Shown: positions 44,690 to 55,870 of the stretch, one piece after another
How positions within the stretch are numbered: the first letter of the stretch is position 1
How the letters are laid out: each line of letters begins with the position of its first letter
Source: Streptomyces yatensis
Lineage (GTDB): Bacteria; Actinomycetota; Actinomycetes; Streptomycetales; Streptomycetaceae
Length of the DNA: 64,000 bases
Assembly (NCBI RefSeq): GCF_018069625.1
Contig: NZ_CP072941.1
Location: 2,356,001-2,420,000 of the forward strand
Direction: 5' to 3'
Notes under the pieces: generated by a model
Databases searched by the model: none
The model's input: the letters and a program-made list of their open reading frames with translations, nothing else
Told to the model about the DNA's origin: nothing
Position numbers and translations under genes: made by a program

Positions 44690-45166
44690 ATGAAGAGGAA
44701 GCATCCGCTGCGCCGCATCGTCCTGGGCACGGCCGCCACCGTCTCCGGTGTGGTGCTGCTGCTCGCACTGAAGCAGCCCGGTTCCGGTGGCGGTGAGACC
44801 GTCGCCCAGAACCAGCCGGGCCAGGCGCCCCCGGTCGCGGCCACGGCACAGCCGGGCGGGGGCGGCGCGGGGGCCGGGGCGGGCGCGGGCGGCGCCCGTA
44901 CGGTCACCGGCGACGTCGCGCAGACCCAGTACGGCCCGGTCCAGGTGAGCCTCACGGTCAGCGGCGGGAAGATCACCGGCGCGCAGGCGGTCAAGACGCC
45001 GAACTCCGGGCCGCAGAGCGAGCAGATCGCCAAGGACTCCATCCCGAAGCTCAATCAGCAGGCGGTGGCCGCGGCGAAGGTGGATACGGTCTCCGGTGCC
45101 ACCTATACGAGCGAGGGCTATGCCAAGTCCTTGCAGAGCGCTCTCGACAAGGCGGGTGCCCAATGA
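44690..45166 (+). CDS. FMN-binding-domain protein, substrate of ApbE
   Basis: 158 aa. Signal anchor (RRIVLGTAATVSGVVLLLAL), an Ala/Gly/Pro linker, then an FMN-binding domain ending with DTVSGATYTSEGY, the motif in which Thr/Ser of the SGATxT box receives FMN by phosphoester bond. It would be an extracytoplasmic electron carrier loaded by the next gene's product. ATG at 44690 has AAGGAG 6 bp upstream, lying just outside the IS left end, so its normal promoter or read-through from the reductase gene has been displaced. Confidence 0.92.
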   Translation: MKRKHPLRRIVLGTAATVSGVVLLLALKQPGSGGGETVAQNQPGQAPPVAATAQPGGGGAGAGAGAGGARTVTGDVAQTQYGPVQVSLTVSGGKITGAQAVKTPNSGPQSEQIAKDSIPKLNQQAVAAAKVDTVSGATYTSEGYAKSLQSALDKAGAQ

Positions 45167-45954
45167 CGTACCGGACGGACGGACCCGAGCCGCTGCGCCA
45201 TGTCGAGCACGTCATGGGCACGGTCTTCTCCTTCGACGTACGCGAGGTCGCGGCCGCCGACCGGCCCCGGGTGCAGGCCGCGCTGGACGGGGCCGTGGTG
45301 GGGCTGCACCGGGTCGACGAGCTGTTCTCGACCTATCGGCCGGACAGCCAGATCAGCCGGCTGGGGCGCGGTGAGCTGACGCCGTCGCGGTGCGACCCGG
45401 AGGTCCGGGACGTACTGCGGATGTGCGAGGAGGCCGAGCACCGCAGCGGCGGCTGGTTCAGCGCCCGCTACGCCGGTGGCCGGCCCGACCCGACCGGCCT
45501 GGTCAAGGGCTGGGCCGTGGAGCGCGCCGCCCGGATGCTGGTCTCCTCGGGCGCCGGGTCGGTGTGTGTGAACGGCGGCGGCGACGTCCAGGTGCACGGC
45601 GGCCCCTGGCGGGTGGGCATCGCCGATCCGCTGCGCCGGGGCGAGCTGGCGGCGATCGTGGAGGCACACGGCGAACTGGCCGTGGCCACCTCCGGCCCGG
45701 CCGAGCGCGGCTGCCACATCCTGGACCCGCACACCGGACGCCCCCCGGCGCGGGGCCTGGTCTCGGTCACCGTGATCGCCACCAGCCTGGCCGACGCGGA
45801 CGCCTGGGCCACGGCCGCCTGCGCGATGGGCGCCGACCGCGCCCGCCCCTGGCTGGGACGGCTCCCCGACGCCGAGGCGTTTATCATCACCGCCGACGGC
45901 GCCACCTGGCACACCAGCGGCTTCGCCCGCTATTCGGCACAGCTGTACGTATAG
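45163..45954 (+). CDS. apbE: FAD:protein FMN transferase
   Basis: 263 aa. ApbE features: HVEHVMGTVFSFDV, LFSTYRPDSQISRL, PTGLVKGWAVERAARML, VNGGGDVQVHG, and HILDPHTGRPPARGLVSVTVI with SLADADAWATAACAMG. It splits FAD and attaches FMN to target proteins. It has no signal peptide or lipobox. ATGA overlap with the FMN-binding gene, so enzyme and substrate are co-translated. A roughly 20-bp repeat (ACGAGACGGCCCCTGGGCGT and variant) follows its stop. Confidence 0.95.
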   Translation: MTYRTDGPEPLRHVEHVMGTVFSFDVREVAAADRPRVQAALDGAVVGLHRVDELFSTYRPDSQISRLGRGELTPSRCDPEVRDVLRMCEEAEHRSGGWFSARYAGGRPDPTGLVKGWAVERAARMLVSSGAGSVCVNGGGDVQVHGGPWRVGIADPLRRGELAAIVEAHGELAVATSGPAERGCHILDPHTGRPPARGLVSVTVIATSLADADAWATAACAMGADRARPWLGRLPDAEAFIITADGATWHTSGFARYSAQLYV

Positions 45955-46017
45955 GACGCGGCGGAGCTGTGCGGACGAGACGGCCCCTGGGCGTACGAGG
46001 CGGCCCCTGAGCGGCGC

Positions 46018-46419
46018 TCAGCCGTCGTGGTCGCGGATCGCCTCGGCCAGGACCTGGACATGGCCGTGGTCGAGGTCCTTCACGGCCGTGAGGAGGGTGA
46101 GCGGGCCGGAGGTGGCCAGGGCGTGGAGGTGGTCGACGGCCTCCTGGCGCTCCGGGGTGGTGAGTTCGGCGCGGTAGCGGCGGGTGAATTCGGGGAAGCG
46201 GTCCGGTTCATGGCCGTACCAGCGGCGCAGTTCGGTGGAGGGGGCGACGTCCTTGGCCCATTCGTCCAGGTGGGCGTCGGCCTTGGCGAGGCCGCGGGGC
46301 CAGACGCGGTCGATGAGGACACGGGTTCCGTCGTCGGGGCCCGGGGGGTCGTACACCCGGCGGATGCGGATCGCGGGCCCGGTGGCGGACGCTCGCGCGG
46401 AGGCTTTCTTGGCGGCCAT
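46018..46419 (-). CDS. DUF488-family protein
   Basis: 133 aa. Contains the DUF488 hallmarks RRVYDPPGPDDGTRVLIDRVWPRGL, WAKDVAPSTELRRWYGH and LTLLTAVKDLDHGHVQVLAEAI. Biochemical role unknown; often a stand-alone small protein. Preceded by a basic Ala/Lys-rich start (MAAKKASARASA). ATG 46419 is the first sensible start; its ribosome-binding site is weak. Divergent from the PNPOx-like gene, 51 bp away. Confidence 0.85.
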   Translation of the reverse strand: MAAKKASARASATGPAIRIRRVYDPPGPDDGTRVLIDRVWPRGLAKADAHLDEWAKDVAPSTELRRWYGHEPDRFPEFTRRYRAELTTPERQEAVDHLHALATSGPLTLLTAVKDLDHGHVQVLAEAIRDHDG

Positions 46420-46457
46420 ACGCCCATGGAAGCATCGTCCCGGCGGCCACATGCAGG

Positions 46458-46470
46458 GATAATGCGCCAC
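46458..46470 (+). promoter_or_regulatory. -10 element of a leaderless start
   Basis: GATAAT at 46458-46463 followed by 7 bp to ATG 46471. Confidence 0.5.
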
Positions 46471-47061
46471 ATGGGAAAGGTGTACGAACGCATCGACGGC
46501 AGACTCCGCACCTTCATCGAAGAGCAGAAGATCTTCTTCACCGCCACCGCCCCGCTGGACGGGGACGGCACGGTGAACCTCTCACCGAAGGGGCTGGCCG
46601 GCTCCTTCGCCGTACTCGACGAACTGACCGTGGCCTACCTGGACTTCGCGGGGAGCAACGCGGAGACCATCGCCCATCTGCGGGAGAACGGCAGGATCAC
46701 CCTGATGTGGTGCGCCTTCACCGGCCCGCCGAACATCGTGCGCGTGCATGGCCGGGGCGAGCCGGTGTTCCGTGACGATCCGCGGTTCGGCGCGCTGCTG
46801 AAGCACTTCCCGGGCGTCGACGTGGACGCCCACGGGCTGCGGGCGGTCATCGTGGTGACCGCCGAGCTGATCCGGGACACCTGCGGCTACGCGGTCCCCT
46901 TCATGGACTACCGCGAGGAGCGCACCCTGCACGGCGACCGCTTCCGGCGGGAGGACGACGCGTCGCTGGACCGCTACTTCCACAAGAAGGAGCACATCGC
47001 CAGCAGTATCGACGGACTGCCGGGGCTGCCGCTGCCGCTGCCGCCCCTCGGCTCCCCATAG
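46471..47061 (+). CDS. PNPOx-like flavin/F420-binding oxidoreductase
   Basis: 196 aa split-barrel protein: FFTATAPLDGDGTVNLSPKGLAGSFAVLDELTVAYLDFAGSNAETIAHLRENGRITLMWCAF. The NLSPKG strand and the SNAETIAHLRENGRI stretch are typical of pyridoxamine-5'-phosphate-oxidase-like proteins that bind FMN or F420. The C-terminal third (HFPGVDVDAHGLRAVIVVTAELIRDTCGYAVPFMDY) is the form common in Streptomyces. Likely leaderless, ATG 46471; an in-frame ATG at 46462 is possible. Physiological substrate unknown. Confidence 0.85.
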   Translation: MGKVYERIDGRLRTFIEEQKIFFTATAPLDGDGTVNLSPKGLAGSFAVLDELTVAYLDFAGSNAETIAHLRENGRITLMWCAFTGPPNIVRVHGRGEPVFRDDPRFGALLKHFPGVDVDAHGLRAVIVVTAELIRDTCGYAVPFMDYREERTLHGDRFRREDDASLDRYFHKKEHIASSIDGLPGLPLPLPPLGSP

Positions 47062-47088
47062 TGGGTGTAGTGACCACATAACGAGACG

Positions 47089-48153
47089 GTGTTGCGGACA
47101 GCACCTCCGGAAGCGTTCGATCACGCGGTGCGATCCGAATCGAAGAGCTCCGCGGCGGACCCCTCGGCGACGGCGGCTCAGCCGCCCTCGCCGTCGCCGG
47201 AGTCCACTCCCGCCGACCGGGCGGCCCGGCGGGCCGTCACCGTCTTCCCCGTCCTGGTCCTCGCCGCCGGGGCGGCGGGCCTCGCCACGCCCGGCACCTT
47301 CAGCGGGTGGGCGCCGAATGTGCCCTATCTGCTCGGCGTGATCATGTTCTGCATGGGGCTGACCATGACCCCGCAGGACTTCTCCGGTGTGGTCAAGCGG
47401 CCGTGGGCGGTGGCCCTCGGGCTGGTCGCGCACTATGTGATCATGCCGGGGCTGGGGTGGCTGATCGCCAACGCCCTCGGTCTCTCCCCCCAGTTGGCGG
47501 CCGGAGTCATCCTGGTCGGCTGTGCGCCGAGCGGTACGGCCTCGAATGTGGTGACCTACTTGGCGCGCGGCGATGTGGCCCTGTCGGTCTCGGTCGCCAC
47601 CGTCTCCACAGTGCTCGCGCCCCTGGTCACCCCGCCGCTGACGCTGCTGCTGGCCGGGGAGTTCCTGCCGGTGGACGCGGGGTCGATGGTCACCGACATC
47701 CTCAAGACCGTGCTGCTGCCGGTGGTCGGGGGGCTGGTGGTGCGGCTGGTCGCCGGGCGGTACATCCACCGGGTGCTGGGGCTGCTGCCGTGGCTGTCGG
47801 CCGCCACCATCGGCGTGATCGTCGCGGTCGTGGTGGCGGCCAGCGCGGACGCCATCAAGTCGGCGGCGGCGCTGGTGCTGCTCGCCGTGGTGCTCCACAA
47901 CGGGCTCGGCCTGGCGCTGGGATACGGAGCCGGGAAGGTGGCCCGGCTGGGCGCGCCCGCGAGCCGGGCCATGGCCTTCGAGGTCGGCATGCAGAACTCG
48001 GGGCTCGCCGCCTCCCTGGCCGCGGCCCACTTCAGCCCGCTGGCCGCACTGCCGGCCGCCGTGTTCTCCGTCTGGCACAACGTTTCGGGGGCGGTGGTGG
48101 CGGCCTGGATGTCGTACCGGGCGCGCGGGGCGGAGAAGTCGGCGAGCGCCTAG
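47089..48153 (+). CDS. Bile acid:sodium symporter (BASS)-family transporter
   Basis: 354 aa. Disordered N-terminus (1-47) then about ten spans. Family motifs: NVPYLLGVIMFCMGLTMTPQDF and VGCAPSGTASNVVTYLARGDVALSVSVATVST, the discontinuous helix that binds sodium, plus EVGMQNSGLAASLAAAHF. It imports an organic anion with Na+; the substrate in bacteria is often pantoate, bile acids or 2-keto acids and cannot be told. GTG 47089 has CATAAC 6 bp upstream, suggesting leaderless translation; GTG at VRSESKSS (codon 15) is an alternative. Confidence 0.87.
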   Translation: MLRTAPPEAFDHAVRSESKSSAADPSATAAQPPSPSPESTPADRAARRAVTVFPVLVLAAGAAGLATPGTFSGWAPNVPYLLGVIMFCMGLTMTPQDFSGVVKRPWAVALGLVAHYVIMPGLGWLIANALGLSPQLAAGVILVGCAPSGTASNVVTYLARGDVALSVSVATVSTVLAPLVTPPLTLLLAGEFLPVDAGSMVTDILKTVLLPVVGGLVVRLVAGRYIHRVLGLLPWLSAATIGVIVAVVVAASADAIKSAAALVLLAVVLHNGLGLALGYGAGKVARLGAPASRAMAFEVGMQNSGLAASLAAAHFSPLAALPAAVFSVWHNVSGAVVAAWMSYRARGAEKSASA

Positions 48154-48159
48154 GGGTGT

Positions 48160-48298
48160 CCGGGCGGGTTTTTCGCGCCGGGGAACGTCCGGGCGGGTCT
48201 TTCCCCTCCCCGCCCCTTCCCGCTGCCAAGGGTTTCGCCCCTGGACCCCGGCGTCCGGGGCAGCACCCCACCACACGGCGGAGCCGCACATCGACACA
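48160..48298. repeat. Dispersed intergenic hairpin cassette, copy C
   Basis: Contains a pair of GTCCGGGCGGGT(C)TTT segments, CCCCTCCCCGCCCCTTCCCG, GGGTTTCGCCCCTGGACCCC and CGGCGGAGCCGCACATCGAC. Same modules as copies A and B. Lies between the convergent symporter and argR genes. Confidence 0.7.
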
Positions 48299-48321
48299 GC
48301 GCCGCGCCCCTTCTGGGCGCC

Positions 48322-48888
48322 TCAGCGCTCCTTCTGGGCCAGGCGCAGCAGGTGATCGGCGAGTTGCTGGCCGCCCACCGGGTCGCGGCTGATCAGCATG
48401 AGCGTGTCGTCGCCCGCGATGGTGCCGAGGATGTCGTGCAGCTCCGCCGAGTCGATGGCCGAGGCGAGGAACTGGGCGGCGCCCGGCGGAGTGCGCAGCA
48501 CCACGAGGTTGGCCGAGGCCTCCGCCGAGATCAGCAGCTCGGCCGCCAGCCGGGCCATCCGCGCCTCGCTCGCCGACTCGCCGAGCGGGGCGCGCGGCGT
48601 GCGGTCGCCGCCCTCGCTCGGCACCGCGTAGATCAGCTCACCGCCGGTGTTGCGGATCTTCACCGCGCCCAGCTCGTCCAGGTCCCGGGAGAGCGTCGCC
48701 TGGGTGACGGAGAGCCCGTCGTCGGCGAGCAGCTTGGCGAGCTGGCTCTGGGAGCGCACGGCCTGCCGGTTCAGGATGTCCACGATCCGGCGGTGGCGTG
48801 CGGTGCGGGTCTGCGGCACGGCCGGTCCGCCGTGGTTGGCGTCCTGCGCGTCGGTGTGCTGCGCGTCGGTGTGCTGCGCCTCGGTCAT
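48322..48888 (-). CDS. argR: Arginine repressor/activator
   Basis: 188 aa. N-terminal extension with [13 protein letters not shown] repeats, winged helix (about 28-95: [51 protein letters not shown]), and the C-terminal hexamerisation/arginine-binding domain ([11 protein letters not shown]). It senses arginine and binds ARG boxes. Last gene of the arg operon, 8 bp after argD. N-terminal repeats come from a 15-bp tandem DNA repeat at about 48840-48880 and look variable. Confidence 0.95.
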   Translation of the reverse strand: MTEAQHTDAQHTDAQDANHGGPAVPQTRTARHRRIVDILNRQAVRSQSQLAKLLADDGLSVTQATLSRDLDELGAVKIRNTGGELIYAVPSEGGDRTPRAPLGESASEARMARLAAELLISAEASANLVVLRTPPGAAQFLASAIDSAELHDILGTIAGDDTLMLISRDPVGGQQLADHLLRLAQKER

Positions 48889-48896
48889 CGGTGTCG

Positions 48897-50099
48897 TCAG
48901 TCTCCGGCTCGTCGTTCCCCGTCACCCTCGCGTGCGGCGTCCAGAACGGCGGGCAGCTCCCGGAGGAAGGTGTCCACCTCCTCGTCGGCGATGACGAGCG
49001 GCGGGGCGAGCCGGATCACATCCGGCGCGACCGCGTTCACCAGGAGTCCCGCGTCCTGAGCCGCCTGCTGCACCTGCGGTGCGAGGGACTCTGTGAGCAC
49101 GATACCGAGCAGCAGCCCGGCGCCGCGGACCCGGGCTACCAGAGAGTGGTCGAGCGATTCGATTCCGTTACGCAGCCGCTCCCCCGCCCGCTTGACCCGG
49201 TCCAGGATGCCGTCGGCGGCGATCGTGTCGAGGACGGCGAGAGCGGCGGCGCAGGCGACCGGGTTTCCGCCGAAGGTGGATCCGTGCTGACCCGGGGTCA
49301 GCAGGTCGGCCGCGGGCCCGAAGGCGAGGGTGGCGCCGATGGGCAGCCCGGCGCCGAGCCCCTTGGCGAGGGTGACGACATCGGGCTCGACGCCCTGCGC
49401 CTGGTGCTCGAACCAGTGCCCGGTCCGCCCGATGCCGGTCTGGATCTCGTCGAGCACCAGCAGGGTGCCGGTGGCCCGGGTGATCTCCCGTGCCGCCGCC
49501 AGATAGCCGGCCGGCGGCACGATGACGCCGTTCTCGCCCTGGACGGGCTCCACGATGACGAGCGCGGTCTCGGTGGTGACGGCCGCGCGCAGCGCCGCCA
49601 CGTCCCCGTACGGCACATGCGTGACGTCGCCGGGCAGCGGAAGGAACGGCTCCTGCTTGGCGGGCTGGCCGGTCAGCGCGAGGGCGCCCATGGTGCGGCC
49701 GTGGAAGCCGCCGGTGGTGGCCACCATATGGGTGCGCCCGGTGCGCCGCCCGATCTTGACGGCGGCCTCGACCGCCTCCGCGCCGGAGTTGGAGAAGTAC
49801 ACGCGCCCGGAGCGGCCGAAGAGCTGGAGCAGCCGTTCGGCGAGCGCCACCGGGGGCTCGGCGACGAAGAGGTTGGAGACATGGCCGAGGGTGGCGATCT
49901 GGTCGGAGACGGCCCGGACCACGGCGGGGTGGGCATGGCCGAGGGAGTTGACCGCGATACCGCCGACGAAGTCGAGGTATTCCGTGCCGTCCGCGTCCCA
50001 GACCTTGGTGCCCTTGCCGTGGGTGAGCGGGAGGCGGGGGGTGCCGTAGTTGTCCATGAGCGCCCCCTGCCAGCGCTGCTTCAGCTCCGCGTTGCTCAC
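48897..50099 (-). CDS. argD: Acetylornithine aminotransferase
   Basis: 400 aa class III PLP aminotransferase. PLP lysine in [27 protein letters not shown] with the PLP-contact Asp; phosphate-binding [28 protein letters not shown]. Makes N-acetylornithine from the semialdehyde. GTG 50099 overlaps the argB stop (4 bp). Confidence 0.95.
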   Translation of the reverse strand: MSNAELKQRWQGALMDNYGTPRLPLTHGKGTKVWDADGTEYLDFVGGIAVNSLGHAHPAVVRAVSDQIATLGHVSNLFVAEPPVALAERLLQLFGRSGRVYFSNSGAEAVEAAVKIGRRTGRTHMVATTGGFHGRTMGALALTGQPAKQEPFLPLPGDVTHVPYGDVAALRAAVTTETALVIVEPVQGENGVIVPPAGYLAAAREITRATGTLLVLDEIQTGIGRTGHWFEHQAQGVEPDVVTLAKGLGAGLPIGATLAFGPAADLLTPGQHGSTFGGNPVACAAALAVLDTIAADGILDRVKRAGERLRNGIESLDHSLVARVRGAGLLLGIVLTESLAPQVQQAAQDAGLLVNAVAPDVIRLAPPLVIADEEVDTFLRELPAVLDAAREGDGERRAGD

Positions 50100-51079
50100 T
50101 GGTCCTCCCCCTTGTCTCCGTTGCCGCCCTTGTCCTGCTGGTCGATCACGGTCCCGTCCGGCAGGACCATCGTGCCGATGCCCTCGTCGGTGAAGATCTC
50201 CAGCAGGATGGCGTGCGGCACTCGCCCGTCCAGCACCCGGGCGGTGGTGACCCCGTGGCGCACGGCGTACAGACAGCCCTCCATCTTCGGCACCATGCCA
50301 CTGGCCAGCTCCGGCAGCAGCTTCTCCAGCTGGCTCGCGGTGAGCTTGCTGATCACATCGTCGCTGTTGGGCCAGTCGGCGTAGAGGCCCTCGACATCGG
50401 TGAGCACCACCAGCGTCTCGGCGCCCAGCGCGACGGCGAGGGCGGCGGCGGCCGTATCGGCGTTGACGTTGTAAACTTGGCCCCCTTTATCAAAATCGTC
50501 GGCGCTGCGGGCGATGGAGGAGACGACCGGGATGCGGCCGTCGTCCAGCAGGGCCTGGACCGCGCCGGTGTCGATCTCGGTGATCTGGCCGACCCGGCCG
50601 ATGTCCACCTGCTCGCCGTCGATCTCGGCGAAGTGCTTGGTGGCGGACATCAGATGGGCGTCCTCGCCGGTCATGCCGACGGCGAGCGGGCCGTGCCGGT
50701 TGAGCAGCCCGACCAGTTCGCGCTGGACCTGTCCGGCCAGCACCATCCGTACGACGTCCATCGCGTCGTCGGTGGTGACCCGCAGCCCGGCCTTGAACTC
50801 GCTCACCAGACCGTGCCGGTCGAGCTGCGCGCTGATCTGGGGGCCACCGCCGTGGACCACGACCGGGCGCAGCCCCGCGTGGCGCAGGAAGACGACGTCC
50901 TGGGCGAAGGCGGCCTTCAGCTCGTCGTCGACCATGGCGTTGCCGCCGAATTTGATCACGACGGTCTTGCCGTGGTGCCGGGTCAGCCAGGGCAGCGCCT
51001 CGATGAGGATGCGGGCCTTGGGCAGGGCGGTGTGTTTACGGGTGGGCTGTTTTCGCTCATCTGAGTGATTGACCGTCAT
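50096..51079 (-). CDS. argB: Acetylglutamate kinase
   Basis: 327 aa amino-acid kinase. [15 protein letters not shown] at about 40-54, [40 protein letters not shown] and GGMVPKM-like [10 protein letters not shown]. Phosphorylates N-acetylglutamate. It is 20-25 residues longer than average at both ends. A run of AT-rich codons (50470-50497; DFDKGGQVY) is out of keeping with the rest. Separated from argJ by 160 bp that hold a tnpB remnant, whereas other junctions overlap. ATG at 51079. Confidence 0.95.
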   Translation of the reverse strand: MTVNHSDERKQPTRKHTALPKARILIEALPWLTRHHGKTVVIKFGGNAMVDDELKAAFAQDVVFLRHAGLRPVVVHGGGPQISAQLDRHGLVSEFKAGLRVTTDDAMDVVRMVLAGQVQRELVGLLNRHGPLAVGMTGEDAHLMSATKHFAEIDGEQVDIGRVGQITEIDTGAVQALLDDGRIPVVSSIARSADDFDKGGQVYNVNADTAAAALAVALGAETLVVLTDVEGLYADWPNSDDVISKLTASQLEKLLPELASGMVPKMEGCLYAVRHGVTTARVLDGRVPHAILLEIFTDEGIGTMVLPDGTVIDQQDKGGNGDKGEDQ

Positions 51080-51099
51080 ATCCGACTTCCGGGAGACTT

Positions 51100-51228
51100 C
51101 GTTTCAGCCGCCGGGCGGGCGGTGCTGGCCTGTGGAGGCGACGTAAGACCTGTCTCGGATGCGTCCGAGCGGGCGGTCGCCGGTGAAGCAGGAACCCACG
51201 TCGGCGACGGCGGGGACCCGTGACAACC
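51100..51228 (+). pseudogene. Fossil of a tnpB 3' end between argJ and argB
   Basis: On the plus strand GCCGCCGGGC, GCCTGTGGAG, GTAAGACCT, GGGCGGTCG and GGTGAAGCAGGAACCC line up in order and spacing with the last 45 codons of the tnpB at 43.3-44.5 kb (AAGLAASACGDGVRP ... GRSSVKQEP). In frames, ACGGDVRP is kept, then a shift leads to GRSPVKQEPTSATAG. The N-terminal nine-tenths of tnpB is gone. It runs against the arg operon and accounts for the only long gap in it. Confidence 0.75.
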
Positions 51229-51239
51229 AAGCGGGCACG

Positions 51240-53434
<2,195 letters not shown>

Positions 53435-53445
53435 TCACACGATGG

Positions 53446-53502
53446 CATGACTATACGATTGATCGCAGCTTTATGCAAAGCCCCGCCCCCCTTTATGCAC
53501 AG
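53446..53502. promoter_or_regulatory. Candidate ArgR sites and promoter of argCJBDR
   Basis: An AT-richer stretch in very GC-rich DNA. GCATGACTATACGATTGAT is followed by two near-identical boxes, CTTTATGCAAAG (53469-53480) and CTTTATGCACAG (53491-53502), exactly 22 bp (two helical turns) apart. The TATGCA core resembles the argG site. Confidence 0.6.
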
Positions 53503-53651
53503 CCCGCCCGCCGCTCGCGGTTCGTTTGCGGGACGTGAGCGAGGCGTGAGTGAGACGTTTCCAGAACGTCAGTGGCCCCGGGAAAAGTGGTGTTCACACC
53601 GCGGGAAACGTCGAAGAAGACTCCCGCCACGAGACGCAGGGGAACCTGATC

Positions 53652-54344
53652 ATGCGTACTTCCCGGATTCGTACCGCCGCCCTGGCCACCGTCACCGCCG
53701 CGCTCGCACTGGGCCTGACCGCCTGCGGCGGCGCCGACGGCGACTCGAAGGCGGCGGGCGGCGACAACGCCGCCGGTACCTCGCAGAGCCGGTCCGTGTC
53801 CGACGGGGACGCCAAGGGCGGCGCGGAGCAGGCCAAGAGCGGCGGTGACACCAAGACGGGCACGCGCTCGACGACCGCCTCGGGCGGGTCGGACGAGGTC
53901 GCGAACAAGGCGGCCACAACCGCCGCCCGGCAGTGCGTCGGCGACGAGATGATGGTCACCGCGGTGCACGAGCTCGCCGACCAGCAGGGCGACCACCTGC
54001 TGATCACCGCGTCGAACGAGGGCGACAAGCCGTGCTGGGTCACCTCGTACCCGTCCGTGAAGCTGGGCGACGACGAGTCCGTACTGCCGCTTTCGAAGAA
54101 GGACAACGCGGGCGGCGACCAGCGCATCACCCTCCAGCCCGGCAGCACGGTCTACAGCGCGGTGAACCTCTTCGACTACGGCTCGGGGAACCAGACGGCG
54201 CAGTCGTTCGCCATCGCGCTGCGCGGCGCGGACGGCCAGGACGGCCCCTTCTACTCCGTCGACAGCAAGGGCGACAAGCCGCAGTTCAGCTGGAACGAGG
54301 CCGACGTGCTGAACTGGAACACCGAGAAGCCGTACGACTTCTGA
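53652..54344 (+). CDS. DUF4232-type secreted lipoprotein
   Basis: 230 aa. Lipoprotein signal with lipobox LTAC (Cys25), a Gly/Ser/Lys-rich linker (26-90), then a beta-rich domain with paired Cys (ARQCVGDEMMV... GDKPCWVTSYPSVKLG), the DUF4232 pattern. Function unknown; presumably surface-exposed. ATG 53652 with AGGGGA upstream. Confidence 0.85.
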   Translation: MRTSRIRTAALATVTAALALGLTACGGADGDSKAAGGDNAAGTSQSRSVSDGDAKGGAEQAKSGGDTKTGTRSTTASGGSDEVANKAATTAARQCVGDEMMVTAVHELADQQGDHLLITASNEGDKPCWVTSYPSVKLGDDESVLPLSKKDNAGGDQRITLQPGSTVYSAVNLFDYGSGNQTAQSFAIALRGADGQDGPFYSVDSKGDKPQFSWNEADVLNWNTEKPYDF

Positions 54345-54361
54345 TGCTCACGCCCCTCCGC

Positions 54362-55162
54362 TCAGCCCGGACGCCTCACGTCCACCGGGCCCAGGTGCGG
54401 GCGCTTGGCGGTGTGGCCGTCACCGGAGGAGCGCCCGCGCAGCCGCCGGGTGAGCCAGGGGCCGAGGAAGGTGGCGGTCCAGCGCAGTTCGGCGGGGGCG
54501 GCGCGCCATCCGGTGAGCACGGGCGTCGTCGGCGGGGGCAGCGGGTGGGTCCAGGTGTCGTCGGTGCCGGGGAGGCCGAGGGCGTGGGCGAGGGCGGCGG
54601 CGATGCGCTGATGGCCGAGGGGACTGGCGTGCAGGCGGTCGGTGCTCCACAGCCGGGGGTCGGCGACGACGGGGTGCCGGCTGGTCTCGGCGACGGTGAC
54701 GCCGTGGCGCCCGGCGGCTTCGCGGATGCGCTGGTTCAGGGCGACGACGCGCGGGGCGAGGGGCCGCGCCAGCGGGGTGATACGGGCCGGGTCGGGGAAG
54801 GTGAGCGTGGCCACGCGAGCGCCCTGGGCGGTGAGCGCGGCGAACATCGTCTCCAGGTGGTGGGCGACGTGGTCGGCGTCGAAGCGGGGGCGCAGCAGGT
54901 CGTTGACCCCGGCGACGACGGTGGCCAGGTCGGGGCGGAGGGACAGGGCGGGTGCCAGTTGCTCGGTGTGGACCTGCGCGGCGAGACGGCCCCGTACGGC
55001 GAGGTTGGCGTAGGAGAGGCCGGGGTTGTGGTGGGCGAGGTGTTCGGCCAGGCGGTCGGCGAAGCCGCGCAGACCGGTGGCCTCGTCGCCGTCGCCCAGG
55101 CCCTCGGTCTGGCTGTCGCCCAGCGCGACGTAGCGACGGCAGGGCGCGTCAGTGCCGGACAT
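54362..55162 (-). CDS. SGNH/GDSL-family hydrolase
   Basis: 266 aa. Block I ALGDSQTEGLGDG (Ser nucleophile), block II Gly in LAVRGRL, block III GVNDLLR (Asn), block V DRLHASPLGH (Asp, His). No signal peptide, so a cytoplasmic or non-classical esterase/lipase; substrate unknown. ATG 55162 overlaps the PadR gene by 14 bp, hence co-transcribed with it. The C-terminal 60 residues are Pro/Arg-rich and dispensable-looking. Confidence 0.9.
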   Translation of the reverse strand: MSGTDAPCRRYVALGDSQTEGLGDGDEATGLRGFADRLAEHLAHHNPGLSYANLAVRGRLAAQVHTEQLAPALSLRPDLATVVAGVNDLLRPRFDADHVAHHLETMFAALTAQGARVATLTFPDPARITPLARPLAPRVVALNQRIREAAGRHGVTVAETSRHPVVADPRLWSTDRLHASPLGHQRIAAALAHALGLPGTDDTWTHPLPPPTTPVLTGWRAAPAELRWTATFLGPWLTRRLRGRSSGDGHTAKRPHLGPVDVRRPG

Positions 55163-55718
55163 GGGTGTGCTCCCTCTGTCGCAGGACCGTGATCGTGCGC
55201 TCGCACCAGTCGCGGTTGCCCTGTTCCAGGGCCAGGCCGCGCAGGCAGGTCAAATACGGGCCGATGGGGCGGCCGTGGCGAAGGAACTCCTCCTCCGTCA
55301 GATCACCGCGGATCTTCCGCAGCAGCTTGCCGAAGAGGTCGATCTTGGCCCGGGCGAAGGCGGCCCGCTCGGTGAGCTGGTCGATCAGGGTCTCGGTGTC
55401 GACATGGTCGGCGGCCTGGACCTTGACGAGCAGGTCGTCACGGATGAAGGAGGGCTTCGCGAAGGCGGCCGTGAACTCCTCCAGCTCCGCAAGACCGGCA
55501 TCGGTCACCTGGAACAGGCGCTTGGTGGGGCGGGTCTCCTGGGCCACCTCCCGGCCCTCGATGAGCCCGTCCTTCTCCAGGCGGGTCAGCTCGGCGTAGA
55601 GCTGCTGCGGCTGGGCGTGCCAGAAGTTCGCCACGCCGATGTCGAACGCCTTGGTCAGCTGGTATCCGCTGAGCTCCCCTTCGAGCAGCGCCGCCAGCAC
55701 GGCGTGCCGTAGGGCCAT
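55149..55718 (-). CDS. PadR-family transcriptional regulator
   Basis: 189 aa. Winged helix: ALRHAVLAALLEGELSGYQLTKAFDIGVANFWHAQPQQLYAELTRLEKDGLIEG, then a long C-terminal helical dimer domain. ATG 55718 with AAGGAGG 9 bp upstream. Divergent from a SnoaL-like gene with a perfect inverted repeat between; probably represses both units and the co-transcribed SGNH hydrolase. Confidence 0.9.
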   Translation of the reverse strand: MALRHAVLAALLEGELSGYQLTKAFDIGVANFWHAQPQQLYAELTRLEKDGLIEGREVAQETRPTKRLFQVTDAGLAELEEFTAAFAKPSFIRDDLLVKVQAADHVDTETLIDQLTERAAFARAKIDLFGKLLRKIRGDLTEEEFLRHGRPIGPYLTCLRGLALEQGNRDWCERTITVLRQREHTHVRH

Positions 55719-55819
55719 GGGATCGCCTCCTTCATGCCGCTGCCTTCGTGTCTCTGCCGTCACATCTCTGCCGTCATGACGCCGCCGGAATGCCTCTGCC
55801 GCCGGACGCGGAACCATGA

Positions 55820-55837
55820 TAGTCATGAAAATGACTA
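55820..55837. promoter_or_regulatory. Inverted repeat, probable PadR operator
   Basis: TAGTCAT-GAAA-ATGACTA, perfect 7-bp arms, AT-rich in a GC-rich setting, in the PadR/SnoaL intergenic region. Confidence 0.7.
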
Positions 55838-55870
55838 ATCACATTCATGACCAGCGAAGGTGGGGCCGCG

